A stretch of 64,000 bases of DNA from Elusimicrobia bacterium GWA2_66_18 (GTDB taxonomy: Bacteria; Elusimicrobiota; Elusimicrobia; UBA1565; UBA9628): NCBI GenBank assembly GCA_001799675.1, contig MGTX01000028.1, forward strand, positions 1-64,000. Direction: 5' to 3'. The notes beneath the pieces were generated by a model. It saw nothing but the letters and a program-made list of their open reading frames with translations. It searched no databases and was not told where the DNA came from. Both the position numbers and the translations under genes were made by a program. Below are positions 36,783-46,959 of this stretch, one piece after another. Positions within the stretch are counted from its first letter, which is position 1. Every line of letters begins with the position of its first letter.

Positions 36783-36954
36783 GAGGAGGGCGCCTTCCCG
36801 GCCGGCGCGAGACCTTGATGAACGCGCCGCTGCCCCCGGAGCGCACGGTCTCCGAGCGGATCCTCACGTAGGGCGTCCAGGTCGCGGTCCTCTTGACGAA
36901 CATCCAGGGCATCAGGTCCTTGGCGATCATCGGCGGTGATCCTCCCGCTGCCAT
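36775..36954 (-). CDS. Small basic protein upstream of the MerR regulator
   Basis: An unlisted short frame of 59 codons: MAAGGSPPMIAKDLMPWMF, then VKRTATWTPYVRIRSETVRS and a Lys/Arg-rich tail, stop at 36775. Codon third positions are strongly G/C as in neighbouring genes, and the stop TAG overlaps the MerR start (ATGGGTAG). GGGAGG lies before a second possible start at 36930. It shares a promoter with the regulator. No family recognised. Confidence 0.6.
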   Translation of the reverse strand: MAAGGSPPMIAKDLMPWMFVKRTATWTPYVRIRSETVRSGGSGAFIKVSRRPGRRPPHG

Positions 36955-36973
36955 CTTGCCTGCAAGCTGTTAA

Positions 36974-37002
36974 TATATAATAGGTAATCTAATAGTTGTC
37001 AA
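36974..37002 (-). promoter_or_regulatory. Promoter of the small-protein/MerR operon in an A+T-rich block
   Basis: Minus strand TTGACA (37002-36997), 17 bp, TATATA (36979-36974), about 20 nt before ATG 36954. The block 36968-37015 is far more A+T-rich than its surroundings and has three CTATT repeats 10-12 bp apart, possible regulator sites. Confidence 0.6.
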
Positions 37003-37025
37003 TAGTTTTAATAACATCAATGAAA

Positions 37026-37053
37026 CGGCCCCCGAGCCGCAGCCCGGGGGCCG
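37026..37053 (-). terminator. Hairpin terminator after the small exported protein
   Basis: CGGCCCCCGGGC, loop TGCG, GCTCGGGGGCCG on the minus strand (one mismatch), followed by TTTCATT. It lies just after the 37074 stop. The T-run is short. Confidence 0.6.
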
Positions 37054-37073
37054 GATATTGTTCGAGAGGAGTC

Positions 37074-37289
37074 TTACTTCGCGGCCGGAGTCTCGGCCTT
37101 CTTCTCTTCGTTTTTCATGGACTTCTTGTGCTTCTTGGCCTTCTTCATGGCCTTCTTCGCGGCCTTGACTTCTGCCTTGACCTCGGCTTTCTTCTCGACG
37201 GCCGGGGCGGCTGCGGGAGCGGCGACGGGCTCGGCGAAGGCGGAGCCGGCGAAACCGAACAGAGAAACGGCGATGAGCAGCTTCTTCAT
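37074..37289 (-). CDS. Small exported Lys/Ala-rich protein
   Basis: A 71-residue protein: signal peptide MKKLLIAVSLFGFAGSAFA, then PVAAPAAAPAVEKKAEVKA and lysine-rich repeats (KAAKKAMKKAKKHKKS). The mature part is very basic and probably disordered; such proteins are found in the periplasm of several diderm bacteria with no known function. AAAGGAGA lies 14 nt before the ATG, and a hairpin terminator follows the stop, so it is a single-gene unit. Confidence 0.75.
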   Translation of the reverse strand: MKKLLIAVSLFGFAGSAFAEPVAAPAAAPAVEKKAEVKAEVKAAKKAMKKAKKHKKSMKNEEKKAETPAAK

Positions 37290-37405
37290 AAGGTCCTATG
37301 TCTCCTTTGTTTTTAATGAACCTCTTCGTTCATGAGGGTGCGACCCTCTCGGCGTATCCTGGTATTATCCATACGGGCCACCGCGGGGAAAGTTCGCAGA
37401 CCCCT

Positions 37406-38059
37406 TCAGCGTCCGGCCAGGATCGCGGCAAAATCCGGCGGCGGCTCGGCGCGGAACTCGTAGACGCGGCCCGCCTCCACGCGCAGGCTTAGCGCGTGGA
37501 GCATCAGGCGCGCGGCGCCCCCCACGGGACGCGGCGGCGGGCCGTAGCGGCGATCTCCCAGGATGGGGTGGCCGAGAGCGCTGAGGTGCGCGCGGATCTG
37601 GTGCTTGCGTCCCGTCAGCGGCTCGACTCGCAGGAGCGTCGAGCCGCGCAGAGGATTCTCCACGCGCCAGCGCGTGCGGCAGGGCTTGCCGTCGGCGGAC
37701 GGGGCCACGCGCCCCGAACCGAATTCCCGCAGAGGCGCGTCCACGAGCCCTTCGCCCTCCATTCGTCCCGCGACCACGGCCAGATAGACTTTCCGGGCGC
37801 GCCGGCCCTCGAACTCGGCGCAGAGAAGACGATGCGTCGCCGCGTCCTTGGCGAAGACGACCAGCCCGCTCGCCTCGCGGTCCAGGCGGTGAACGACGAA
37901 GAGTTTACCCCCCCGCAGGCGCTCGAGCTCGGTCACGAGAGCCTCGCCGATCTCCCCCCGTCCCGGGATGGTGGGCTGTCCCGCGGGTTTGGAAACCGCG
38001 AGCAGCTTCTCGTCTGCGAAGACCGCGGCCGCGGGACTCATCCGGGGATTGCCAACCAT
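37406..38059 (-). CDS. RluA-family pseudouridine synthase
   Basis: A 217-residue catalytic domain without the S4 domain. LFVVHRLDREASGLVVFAK has the catalytic Asp60 in HRLD; VRWRVENPLRGSTLLRVEPLTGRKHQIRAHL carries the second conserved stretch, and GDRRYG the third. It isomerises uridine to pseudouridine in rRNA or tRNA; the target is not clear from sequence. I start at ATG 38059 (or ATG 38041, six residues later); the longer frame crosses the divergent promoter of the response regulator. Confidence 0.85.
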   Translation of the reverse strand: MVGNPRMSPAAAVFADEKLLAVSKPAGQPTIPGRGEIGEALVTELERLRGGKLFVVHRLDREASGLVVFAKDAATHRLLCAEFEGRRARKVYLAVVAGRMEGEGLVDAPLREFGSGRVAPSADGKPCRTRWRVENPLRGSTLLRVEPLTGRKHQIRAHLSALGHPILGDRRYGPPPRPVGGAARLMLHALSLRVEAGRVYEFRAEPPPDFAAILAGR

Positions 38060-38071
38060 AGGAGGACAGTC

Positions 38072-38077
38072 TATACT
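38072..38077 (+). promoter_or_regulatory. -10 box (TATACT) of a probable leaderless promoter
   Basis: TATACT, 6 nt (ATCGTC), ATG 38084. The complementary strand (GATAGTATAG) could serve the divergent pseudouridine synthase gene, whose ATG is 13 bp away. Confidence 0.55.
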
Positions 38078-38083
38078 ATCGTC

Positions 38084-38458
38084 ATGCAGCGCGCCAGGAT
38101 CCTGGTCGTGGACGACGAATCCACCAACGTCGAGATCCTCGCGCGCGTGCTCGAGCCCCACGGCCACGCCGTGACGGGCGTGGGCAGCGCGGAGAAAGCC
38201 CTCGAAGTCCTGAGCGGCTCGGCCTTCGACCTCATCCTCCTCGACCTGGTCCTTCCCGGAAAGACGGGGATGCAGGCCCTCGCCGAGATGCAGACCCTCA
38301 CCGACGCGCCCATCCATCTCATGAGCGGCCAGACCGATCCGGACACGCGGCAGGACGCGCTGCTCCTCGGGGCGGCGGCCTTCCAGCCCAAACCGCTGGA
38401 CCTCGAGGCCCTGCTGGCCGCGGTCGCGGCCCTGCCCCCTGCGCGCGCTGGACGCTGA
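38084..38458 (+). CDS. Single-domain response regulator
   Basis: A 124-residue CheY-like receiver: ILVVDDESTNVEILARVL, phospho-acceptor Asp54 in ILLDLVLPGK, FQPKPLD with the conserved Lys. No output domain and no neighbouring kinase. It is convergent with the universal-stress-protein gene (12 bp apart). Confidence 0.85.
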   Translation: MQRARILVVDDESTNVEILARVLEPHGHAVTGVGSAEKALEVLSGSAFDLILLDLVLPGKTGMQALAEMQTLTDAPIHLMSGQTDPDTRQDALLLGAAAFQPKPLDLEALLAAVAALPPARAGR

Positions 38459-38469
38459 TCTGAGGATCT

Positions 38470-39288
38470 CTAGCGGCGAGAGGAAGTCGGGATCGTCAGG
38501 ACCGGGATCCGGGAGTGACGGATGACCCGCTGAGCCGTGGTCCCCAGCACCCAGTCCCCCAACAGGGACTTGCGGTGGGCCGCGAGGACCAGCAGGTCGT
38601 GACCGCGGCTCGCCCGCAGGATGTCTCGCACCGGGTCGAACTCGCGGATCTCCGCCATGGGGCGCGTGTCAAGCCTCACCGCCTCCGGAAGTTCCGCGAT
38701 GCGCGCGCGCAGGAGCTTCTTCGGGTTGGGACCGAAGATAGGGTCGGTCACCACGTGCAGGACCGTGAGGCGCGCCCGGTAGGCCCGGGCCACGAGCCCC
38801 GCCGCCAAGAGGGACTTGCGCGCGTAGACGGCCTCGTTGACCGGGGCCAGCACGCGGCGCACGGCGCGCGCCGCCGTCGGCACGACCAGGACGGGGCAAG
38901 GACAGTCGCGCACCACGGCCTCGGCGACCGAACCGAGGAGCACGCGCGCGGTCCCCGCGCGGCGGTGCGTCCCCATCACGACCAGGTCGTAGCCGCGCCC
39001 GCGCGCCAGCTGCAGCAGGACGCGGACGGGCTCCCCGCGCACCGCGTGCAGCCGCGCGTGGGGCCCTATGCGCCGGCGCAGCTGCGCCAGGACGCGCAAG
39101 CGCATCGCCGCGTCGAGCTCGGGAGAACCGTACACGGCCAGGTCCGACGGCGACGGCTCATCGCAGTACACGGCTTCGAGGACGGCCCCGAAGCGCTCCG
39201 CCACTTGGCGGGCGGTCCGCCACGCCCTCAGAGACGTCTCGGAGAGGTCGACGGCGGCGAGAATGCGTCGCGGCGGGAATCTCTGCAT
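38470..39288 (-). CDS. Tandem universal stress protein (UspA domains)
   Basis: A 272-residue protein with two Usp domains. The first ends in the ATP-binding motif VMGTHRRAGTARVLLGSVAEAVVRDCPCPVLV; the second has VLAAHRKSLLGDWVLGTTAQRVIRHSRIPVL. Both retain the G-x2-G-x9-G-S/T pattern, so both may bind ATP. CGGAGGAG lies just before the ATG. These proteins act in stress or dormancy; the tandem form is common in bacteria with many Usp genes. Confidence 0.9.
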   Translation of the reverse strand: MQRFPPRRILAAVDLSETSLRAWRTARQVAERFGAVLEAVYCDEPSPSDLAVYGSPELDAAMRLRVLAQLRRRIGPHARLHAVRGEPVRVLLQLARGRGYDLVVMGTHRRAGTARVLLGSVAEAVVRDCPCPVLVVPTAARAVRRVLAPVNEAVYARKSLLAAGLVARAYRARLTVLHVVTDPIFGPNPKKLLRARIAELPEAVRLDTRPMAEIREFDPVRDILRASRGHDLLVLAAHRKSLLGDWVLGTTAQRVIRHSRIPVLTIPTSSRR

Positions 39289-39341
39289 GGCTCCTCCGGG
39301 ATATCTTTAAATCAATTTCACCGCAACGGTCCTGCCTGGAC

Positions 39342-40160
39342 TCAGGGTGCGGCGCGCAGCGCCGCCAGCGTCGACAGCCAGCGCTCCTCTCGTTTGAGGT
39401 CGCCGAGCGACTCATAGAGACTCTCGGCGGAGGGACTCCGGGCGAGCAGGGCCCGGGTCCCCTTGCCCCGCAGGGCCGACGCCGCTCTGCCGGACAGGTC
39501 CTCCAGTAGGGCCAGAAAATTAAGTTCCGCGCCGTATGCCATGCGCGGGCCCAGGACCGAATAATCGAAGTCCGCCGCGTCCACACGCACGCGGCGCGAG
39601 GGTTCGAGGAAGAGCAGGTCCAGGACCAATCGCCGGTCGCGAGTCTCGACGGCGCGCTTTGTCGGGGCCGATGTCTTGACCAGCGGCAGGCTCGTGGCCA
39701 GCGTCAGCCCCAGGCGCACGGCGCGCGCCGCCAGCTCGCCGGGCGGCGTCTCGATCACCATTCGTGTCTGCCGGACCTCGAGGGCGGCCGCGCAGATCGC
39801 CGCCAAACGCGACCAGAAGAGCCGTTGCGGCGGGGCGTTCTCCCGGCCCGAGACCAGGTCGAAGCCTTCTGCCGAGAGCTCGGCCTTGGTCGCGCTGACG
39901 GGATCGGGGACCTCCTCGAGCAGGGTCGTCGGCGCGCACAGAGCCTCCTGCCCCGCGGCGCACAGCGCGGCCGCCAGGTCCTCGGCCTCCTCGACCGGAA
40001 GGGACTCCGCGACCACGCCCCAAGACTGCCGAACGCAGCCGACTCGATCGAGCACGGGGACCCCCGCCCTCTTGGCCAGCACGGCGGCGACCGCGGCGGG
40101 CGCAAAGGAGCCGGGAGAACGCAGGAGGACGGCATGCGGCGGGCGCGCGCCGCCGTTCAT
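39342..40160 (-). CDS. Conserved-looking protein of unknown function
   Basis: A 272-residue Ala/Leu/Arg-rich protein. PHAVLLRSPGSFAPAAVAAV resembles the beginning of a domain of alternating beta strands and helices; a central LFWSRLAAICAAALEVRQTR helix and a last third with FDYSVLGPRMAYGAELNFL follow. No catalytic motif I recognise. Its ATG overlaps the stop of the OmpR-type regulator gene (ATGA), so it is the second gene of that operon, and it may act with the two-component pair. Confidence 0.65.
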   Translation of the reverse strand: MNGGARPPHAVLLRSPGSFAPAAVAAVLAKRAGVPVLDRVGCVRQSWGVVAESLPVEEAEDLAAALCAAGQEALCAPTTLLEEVPDPVSATKAELSAEGFDLVSGRENAPPQRLFWSRLAAICAAALEVRQTRMVIETPPGELAARAVRLGLTLATSLPLVKTSAPTKRAVETRDRRLVLDLLFLEPSRRVRVDAADFDYSVLGPRMAYGAELNFLALLEDLSGRAASALRGKGTRALLARSPSAESLYESLGDLKREERWLSTLAALRAAP

Positions 40161-40864
40161 CTCTTGGGCGGGATCAGGGCGTAGCCGCGGCCGGAGACGC
40201 TCACCAGCCACTGGTCGGACCGCCAGCCGAGCTTCAGGCGCACGCGCCGCACGTGGACCTCGACGGTCTTGAGCGCCCCGTCGGACGGGGCCTCGACGCC
40301 CCAGACCTCGCGGTAGACGCAGGCGCGGTCGGTCGGGTTCGGGGTGCGGCGGGCGAGAAAGAACAGGAGCTCGAACTCCTTAGGCGTGAGGTGCGGGTAG
40401 TCCTTGCCTGCGAGGTTGACGAGCTTGCGCGCGTAGTCGAGCGACAACCCGTCGACTTCGACGCGCGGCGGCGGCGCCTCGCGATCCTCGCCCGCGGTGC
40501 GGCGCAGCAGGGCCCGGCAGTAGGCCAGGAGGCGCGGGGTCTTGACCGGCTTGGTCAGATAGTCGTCGGCCCCCATGTCCAGGCAGGCGATGTCCTGGCC
40601 TTCCTTGTCGTTGCCGGTCAGAATGATGATGGGCACGCGCGCGGTCTGCGCGTCCTGCTTCAGGAACTGGCACACCTCGAGTCCCTTCATTCCGGGCATG
40701 ATGAGATCGAGCAGGACCAGGTCCGGCGTCTCTTTCTGCGCGGCGATGATGCCGGCCTTCCCCGACGGAGCCTGCAGGACCTCATAACCCTCCAACGCGA
40801 GGACGTCCGAGACCGCCTTGCGGAAGGACGCGTCGTCTTCGATGAGAAGGACCTTCGCTGCCAT
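40157..40864 (-). CDS. OmpR/PhoB-family response regulator
   Basis: A 235-residue regulator: receiver with KVLLIEDDASFRKAV, Asp53 in LLDLIMPG, TGNDKEGQDIA and YLTKPVKTPRLLAYCRALL; then a winged-helix DNA-binding domain with KDYPHLTPKEFELLFFLAR and TVEVHVRRVRLKLG. It is divergent from the histidine kinase at 40889, its probable partner, from a 24-bp intergenic region with overlapping -10 boxes. Confidence 0.9.
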   Translation of the reverse strand: MAAKVLLIEDDASFRKAVSDVLALEGYEVLQAPSGKAGIIAAQKETPDLVLLDLIMPGMKGLEVCQFLKQDAQTARVPIIILTGNDKEGQDIACLDMGADDYLTKPVKTPRLLAYCRALLRRTAGEDREAPPPRVEVDGLSLDYARKLVNLAGKDYPHLTPKEFELLFFLARRTPNPTDRACVYREVWGVEAPSDGALKTVEVHVRRVRLKLGWRSDQWLVSVSGRGYALIPPKR

Positions 40865-40872
40865 GTCCCGAT

Positions 40873-40882
40873 ATTATATAAA
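40873..40882. promoter_or_regulatory. Bidirectional leaderless promoter core
   Basis: TATAAT on the minus strand (40878-40873) ends 8 nt before ATG 40864; TATAAA on the plus strand (40877-40882) ends 6 nt before ATG 40889. The two -10 boxes overlap by 2 bp in a gap of 24 bp between divergent genes, so polymerase can use only one at a time. Confidence 0.55.
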
Positions 40883-40888
40883 TGCTGC

Positions 40889-41686
40889 ATGGAGTCCAAG
40901 CTTTTAATCGCCGTCCTCGCCGCCGCGGCCTCGGGCCTGGCGATCGGTTGGCGCCTCGGGCGGCGCGTTGCGTCGCCGCCCGGGCCCAGCGTGCCCGACC
41001 AGGAGCGCATGGCCTGGCTCCAGCGCCTGTCCACCGTCGGGCAGATGATGTCCGGCGTGGTCCATGAGGTCCGTACGCCGCTCAACACCGTCATCCTCAC
41101 GGTCGAACACGCCCAGTCGGTGTTGGAGCGCGGCGGCGACCCTCACGAGCAACTCCAGACCGCGGCGCGCGAGGCCGACCGGGCGGTGGAAATCCTCTCC
41201 GACATCCTCGACTTCGCCAAGCCCTCCCCCCTCGATCTCAAGGACCTGGAACTCGCGCCCCTCCTCACCGGAGCCCTCGATCCCCTTAAGATCCGCTTCG
41301 ACGAGCGCGGAGTGGAGACCGCCGTGCGCGCTCCCGCCGGACTCAAGGTTCGAGTGAGTATGAGGCACTTCCATCAGGTCGTGACCATCCTGCTCATGAA
41401 CGCGCTCGACGCCCTGCCTTTCGGCGGCCGCCTCGACATCGAGGCCTCCCGCGAAGGCCCGTCGGTCCGGGTGAAGATCAAGGACAACGGCGTGGGCATC
41501 GAACCCCAGATCCTGACGCATCTCTTCGAGCCCTTTGCCACGAGCCGGCCCGAGCGCGGCGGCACGGGCCTCGGCCTCAACGTCGCGCGCTGGATCATGA
41601 ACAAGCACGGCGGAGACGTCTCCATCTCCAGCGACGGCATCGGCAAGGGGACGACGGTGACCTTGACCCTGAAGGCCTCCGACTGA
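40889..41686 (+). CDS. Small membrane-anchored sensor histidine kinase
   Basis: A 265-residue kinase with one N-terminal membrane segment (LLIAVLAAAASGLAIGW) and almost no sensor region. Phospho-acceptor His59 in SGVVHEVRTPLN; ATP-binding domain with NALDALPFGGRL (N box), IKDNGVGIEP (G1), FEPFATSRPERGGTGLGLNV (F/G2). It probably phosphorylates the divergent OmpR-type regulator. With no obvious input domain it may sense through the membrane or a partner protein. Confidence 0.88.
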   Translation: MESKLLIAVLAAAASGLAIGWRLGRRVASPPGPSVPDQERMAWLQRLSTVGQMMSGVVHEVRTPLNTVILTVEHAQSVLERGGDPHEQLQTAAREADRAVEILSDILDFAKPSPLDLKDLELAPLLTGALDPLKIRFDERGVETAVRAPAGLKVRVSMRHFHQVVTILLMNALDALPFGGRLDIEASREGPSVRVKIKDNGVGIEPQILTHLFEPFATSRPERGGTGLGLNVARWIMNKHGGDVSISSDGIGKGTTVTLTLKASD

Positions 41687-41778
41687 CGACGGTGACGCGG
41701 GCCCGCAGAAATGCTATCCTCTCGCCGGCCTTCCAAGCGTCCGCCTCACGAGCTTGCATGATCGGCCGAGGAGGCTGA

Positions 41779-42198
41779 ATGCCGGGATTTTATCGAAAGA
41801 AGCGCCGAAAAATAGGGCCCAGCAAGAACGAGGAGAAGGTCCGCCGAGGGCAGGCCGCCGAGGCGGAGGTCCACGCCGCCGGAACGCTCTCCACGAGATT
41901 TCCTTCCGTGCGCGGCGTGCGCGTCAAGATCACCATCACCTCCCCCCAGGGCGTCGTCTTGGACGAGACCGAGACCCTCATAGGCCCCCAAGACCCCTTC
42001 CAGGTGGAAGCCGACTGCCCCGGCCGCTGCGGCTCGGGACACTTCGATTTCGCCCCCCAGGTCGGCGAAGCGCTGACCCGACTCGAGGAAGAGGGAGCGG
42101 CCGAGACCGTCTGCGCCGAACCGCACTACGGCGGCGGCAGCGAGGTCTGCAGCTGCACGGCCCGCCTCGCCTTCGCCGCCGAGATCGCGTCCACCTGA
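41779..42198 (+). CDS. Cys-rich protein of unknown function
   Basis: A 139-residue protein with a basic N-terminus (FYRKKRRKIGPSK), a strand-rich middle (VRGVRVKITITSPQGVVLDE) and a cysteine pattern CPGRCGSG ... VCAEP ... VCSCTA that could bind a metal or form disulfides; there is no signal peptide. CGAGGAGG lies 5 nt before the ATG. It is 2 bp from the following receiver gene, so the two are coupled. No family recognised. Confidence 0.65.
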   Translation: MPGFYRKKRRKIGPSKNEEKVRRGQAAEAEVHAAGTLSTRFPSVRGVRVKITITSPQGVVLDETETLIGPQDPFQVEADCPGRCGSGHFDFAPQVGEALTRLEEEGAAETVCAEPHYGGGSEVCSCTARLAFAAEIAST

Positions 42199-42199
42199 C

Positions 42200-42655
42200 A
42201 TGGCGAAGATCCTGGTCATCGACGACGACCCCGTCATCGTGGACCTGCTGCGTCTGAGACTGACGCAATCGGGCCACCAGGTCGCCGCCGCGCACGACGC
42301 CTACGGCGCGGCCGCCGCGGCCGCGCAATTCAAGCCGGACCTCGTCACGCTCGACTTCGACCTCCCGGCCGGCAACGGCGTCAAGATCCTGGAGCGCCTG
42401 CGCGGCAGCGCCTTCACCGCGGCCACGCCGGTCGTCTTCATCACCGCGATGAGCCCGTACGACCTCGCACCGTTATTGCCGCCGGACCCGAAGATCCGCT
42501 GCCTCCAGAAGCCCATCGACATGCCCGAACTGGGCATGCTCATGGCCGAACTTCTCGGTCTAGCCGCGCCCGCGATCCCGCCCGAGGTTGCCGCCACGCC
42601 GCATCCACTCGACGGCGGCGCCTTGGGCGGCGATATCCTCGACGGCAAGCCGTAG
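42200..42655 (+). CDS. Single-domain response regulator
   Basis: A 151-residue receiver: AKILVIDDDPVIVDLLRLRL, Asp52 in LDFDLPAGNG, VFITAMSPYD with the conserved Thr, LQKPIDMPEL with the Lys. A 30-residue Pro/Ala tail follows and is not a known output domain. It shares an mRNA with the Cys-rich protein. Confidence 0.85.
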   Translation: MAKILVIDDDPVIVDLLRLRLTQSGHQVAAAHDAYGAAAAAAQFKPDLVTLDFDLPAGNGVKILERLRGSAFTAATPVVFITAMSPYDLAPLLPPDPKIRCLQKPIDMPELGMLMAELLGLAAPAIPPEVAATPHPLDGGALGGDILDGKP

Positions 42656-42722
42656 CCGCGTCCCGAAATCCATTGAATTGCGGCGGAGGTTTTGTTACAG
42701 TGGGCCTTCCTGGGGGTGTCCT

Positions 42723-43706
42723 TTGTCCAAGAAAATCGTCGGAGTCATCGTCGGCGCAGTCCTGACCGCCCTGCTGAGCGTCGCGCAGTCATCGCCTCGC
42801 CGCGTCGTGTTGGAAGACGGCTTCCTTCCGCCCAACAACCTGAAGATTCCCATCGGGAGCCTTGAAGACAAGGGCCTCACGCGCAAGCAGTACGAGGCCG
42901 TGATGGACCGGGTCCAGGCGGTCTACGGCCCCATCATCGCCTCGCGCGGAGGCCGTCTGATGATCAACCGGCTCTGGGAAGACCCCACAGTCAACGCCTC
43001 CGCCGACCGCCAAGGCGACGACTACGTCATCAACATGTACGGGGGTCTGGCACGCCACGCGGCCATCACCCAGGACGGGATGGCCCTGGTCGCCTGCCAC
43101 GAAATCGGCCACCACCTCGGAGGCGCGCCCAAATACCCCGACGATTGGGCTTCCAACGAGGGTCAGGCGGACTACTTCGCCAACCTCAAGTGCCTGCATC
43201 GCATCTTCGCCTCCCCCGAGACCGCCGCCTTCACCAAGCCGACGGGCGACGAGTCTCTCGCGCGGGAAGCCTGCGGGAAGTCCTTCGCGCGGGCGCAAGA
43301 CGGCGCCCTGTGCGTGCGCTCCGCGATGGCGGGGATGTCCGTGACGGCGCTCTTCCGCGTCATGCGCAGGGAGGACCCCGTCCCGCGCTTCGACACCCCG
43401 GACCCGAAGGTCGTCGAGAGCATGTTCAACGGCCATCCCGGCACGCAGTGCCGTCTCGACACCTACTACCAAGGCTCGCTCTGCGCCCAGCCCTTCGCCG
43501 AGGATGTCTCCGAGACCGACCCGTCCGTCGGCGCCTGCACGCGCGCAGGCGGTTTCTCCGTCGGTCTGCGGCCGCGCTGCTGGTATCTGCCCCCGGCCGC
43601 CGAAGGCGCGGGGCTCGCGGACGCCGCGGTCATGACGTCCAAGCCCATGAACGCCTCCCCCGCCCTGACCCTGCTCGAGAGCCCGCCCGTCTGGCAGGGG
43701 CTCTGA
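42723..43706 (+). CDS. Exported HExxH zinc metalloprotease-like protein
   Basis: A 327-residue protein read from TTG 42723; the segment after it (SKKIVGVIVGAVLTALLSVA) is a signal peptide or anchor. The zinc motif is CHEIGHHLGG (His126, Glu127, His130), with a probable third ligand in NEGQADYFA (about Glu146), the layout of gluzincin-type peptidases. Several Cys in the C-terminal half suggest disulfides. The longer in-frame start (42588) would overlap the upstream gene. It precedes an OmpR-type regulator by 11 bp. Confidence 0.75.
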   Translation: MSKKIVGVIVGAVLTALLSVAQSSPRRVVLEDGFLPPNNLKIPIGSLEDKGLTRKQYEAVMDRVQAVYGPIIASRGGRLMINRLWEDPTVNASADRQGDDYVINMYGGLARHAAITQDGMALVACHEIGHHLGGAPKYPDDWASNEGQADYFANLKCLHRIFASPETAAFTKPTGDESLAREACGKSFARAQDGALCVRSAMAGMSVTALFRVMRREDPVPRFDTPDPKVVESMFNGHPGTQCRLDTYYQGSLCAQPFAEDVSETDPSVGACTRAGGFSVGLRPRCWYLPPAAEGAGLADAAVMTSKPMNASPALTLLESPPVWQGL

Positions 43707-43717
43707 TCGAAGGCGCC

Positions 43718-44416
43718 ATGCCCCAGAAGATCCTCGTCATCGACGACGACCCCGGCCTGCGCAAGCTCATCTACAAGTTCCTGACCGACTCGGGACTCAA
43801 CGTCGTGCACACGGACAACGGCTCGGAAGGGCTCCTCCTGGCCCGCGAGTCCCATCCGGACCTGGTCCTGGTGGACGCCGAGATGCCGGGCCTCGACGGC
43901 TACTCTTTCTGCCGCGTCCTCAAAAAGGAGGACTTCGCCGCCTCCATCGGCGTCATCGTCATGTCGGGCAAGTTCGTCGGAGACAAGGACGTGGTGACCG
44001 GCCTCGAGTGCGGCGCCGACGACTATCTCCTCAAGCCCTTCGCCCTTCAGGTCCTCCTCGCGCGCATCCGCGCGGTCCTGCGCCGCTACTCGGCCTCGGC
44101 CAAGATGGAGGTCAAGCTCAAGAAGCACGGCCTGGAGCTCGACCCCGCCGGACGCACGGTGAAGGCGCAGGGCAGGTCCGTGTCCATGACCCGCAAGGAA
44201 TTCGATCTCCTGGCCAGTCTCATCGAACGTCCCGGGCGCGTCCTGAGCGTGCCTTATCTCCTCCAGAACGTCTGGGGCTACGACCCGGCCGACTACAACG
44301 ACCCGGGCACCGTCGAGGTTCACGTCTCCCACCTGCGCAAGAAGCTCGGCTCCTCGATCGCCAAGCGCCTGGTCAACATGCACGGTCGCGGCTACAAGTT
44401 CGACGACGCCGACTGA
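43718..44416 (+). CDS. OmpR/PhoB-family response regulator
   Basis: A 232-residue regulator: receiver KILVIDDDPGLRKLIYKFL, Asp53 in LVDAEMPGLD, MSGKFVGDKDV, YLLKPFALQVLLARIRAVL; then winged helix VSMTRKEFDLLASLIERPG and TVEVHVSHLRKKLG. It lies between a metalloprotease-like gene and a hybrid kinase (15 bp gap) and is probably the DNA-binding partner of that kinase. Confidence 0.9.
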   Translation: MPQKILVIDDDPGLRKLIYKFLTDSGLNVVHTDNGSEGLLLARESHPDLVLVDAEMPGLDGYSFCRVLKKEDFAASIGVIVMSGKFVGDKDVVTGLECGADDYLLKPFALQVLLARIRAVLRRYSASAKMEVKLKKHGLELDPAGRTVKAQGRSVSMTRKEFDLLASLIERPGRVLSVPYLLQNVWGYDPADYNDPGTVEVHVSHLRKKLGSSIAKRLVNMHGRGYKFDDAD

Positions 44417-44431
44417 TCCGAGGGAGACGCC

Positions 44432-46103
<1,672 letters not shown>

Positions 46104-46117
<14 letters not shown>

Positions 46118-46952
46118 CGGCGGCCCCGGACAGGGCTTGGCGCACCCTCTCGAACTCCCAAGCGGCCGCCGACGCGAACGGCGCGCAGGCCAGGACCCGT
46201 CCCGCCTCCGCCATCGACTCCAGCCTCGCGCAGAGGCCCGACAAGGGCCGCGCGCCGAAGGAGAGGCTGGCACCCCTCAGGGAACGGGCCGCCAGCAGCA
46301 GCGCGCCCCGGTCCGCCGCCGCCGCCGCCGAGCGCAGCAGGGCCGTCAGAGCGGTCCCTGACTCCAGGTACTCGCGGGTCCTGGCGCGCAACGCCCCGGG
46401 ATCGTCTTCCCGCGTCTCCTGGCTCATCCTCATGTCTTCAGGATATACGGGCGCGGTCCAGGCCCTGACCGCGCGCGCGAGATCCGCGGAGCGCAGAGGC
46501 TTGGCGGCATGGCCGTCCATCCCCGCCTCCAGGCAGGCCCGTCGGTCTTCTTCGTCGTCTTCCGCTGTAAGCGCCACCACGGGCAGACGCACCCGCCCCC
46601 CCTCGCGGCGACGCAACTCCCGGGTCGCCTCCAAGCCGTCCATCCCCGGCATGCGGCGGTCCATCAGGACTGCTCCATAAGGAAGGCGGACGACCGCCTC
46701 CAGGGCCTCGCGAGCGTCCCGCGCCACGTCGGCCTTGACCCCGAGTCTGGCCAGCAGGCGCACGGCAAGCATCCGGTCGACGGCCCCGTCGTCCACGACA
46801 AGGACGCAGGGCCAGGCGAGCGCCGCGGCAACCGGCCCAGCTTCCTTTATGAAGTCCTCGGGACGCACCCCAAACAGAGGCAGGCCTTGCGGGCTGCCTG
46901 GGGAAGCGCGCCGGCCTTCAACGACTCCGTACGTCGCGTTGCTGTGTTCCAT
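46104..46952 (-). CDS. Receiver protein with degenerate Hpt domain
   Basis: A 282-residue protein. The receiver (residues 47-165) has VLVVDDGAVDRMLAVRLLAR, Asp98 in VLMDRRMPG and AAKPLR. The C-terminal half resembles a histidine phosphotransfer domain (LLLAARSLRGASLSFGARPL), but an Arg223 stands where the phospho-His (A-x-H-S-L-K-G) should be, so it cannot carry a phosphate. It may act as a decoy or docking module. Convergent with the hybrid kinase, ends overlapping by 14 bp. Confidence 0.75.
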
Positions 46953-46959
46953 GATGAGC

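Noticed and set aside
36745..36939. Plus-strand small frame before the MerR gene.
   Set aside because: The minus-strand frame of the same stretch has better codon use and stop/start overlap with the MerR gene.
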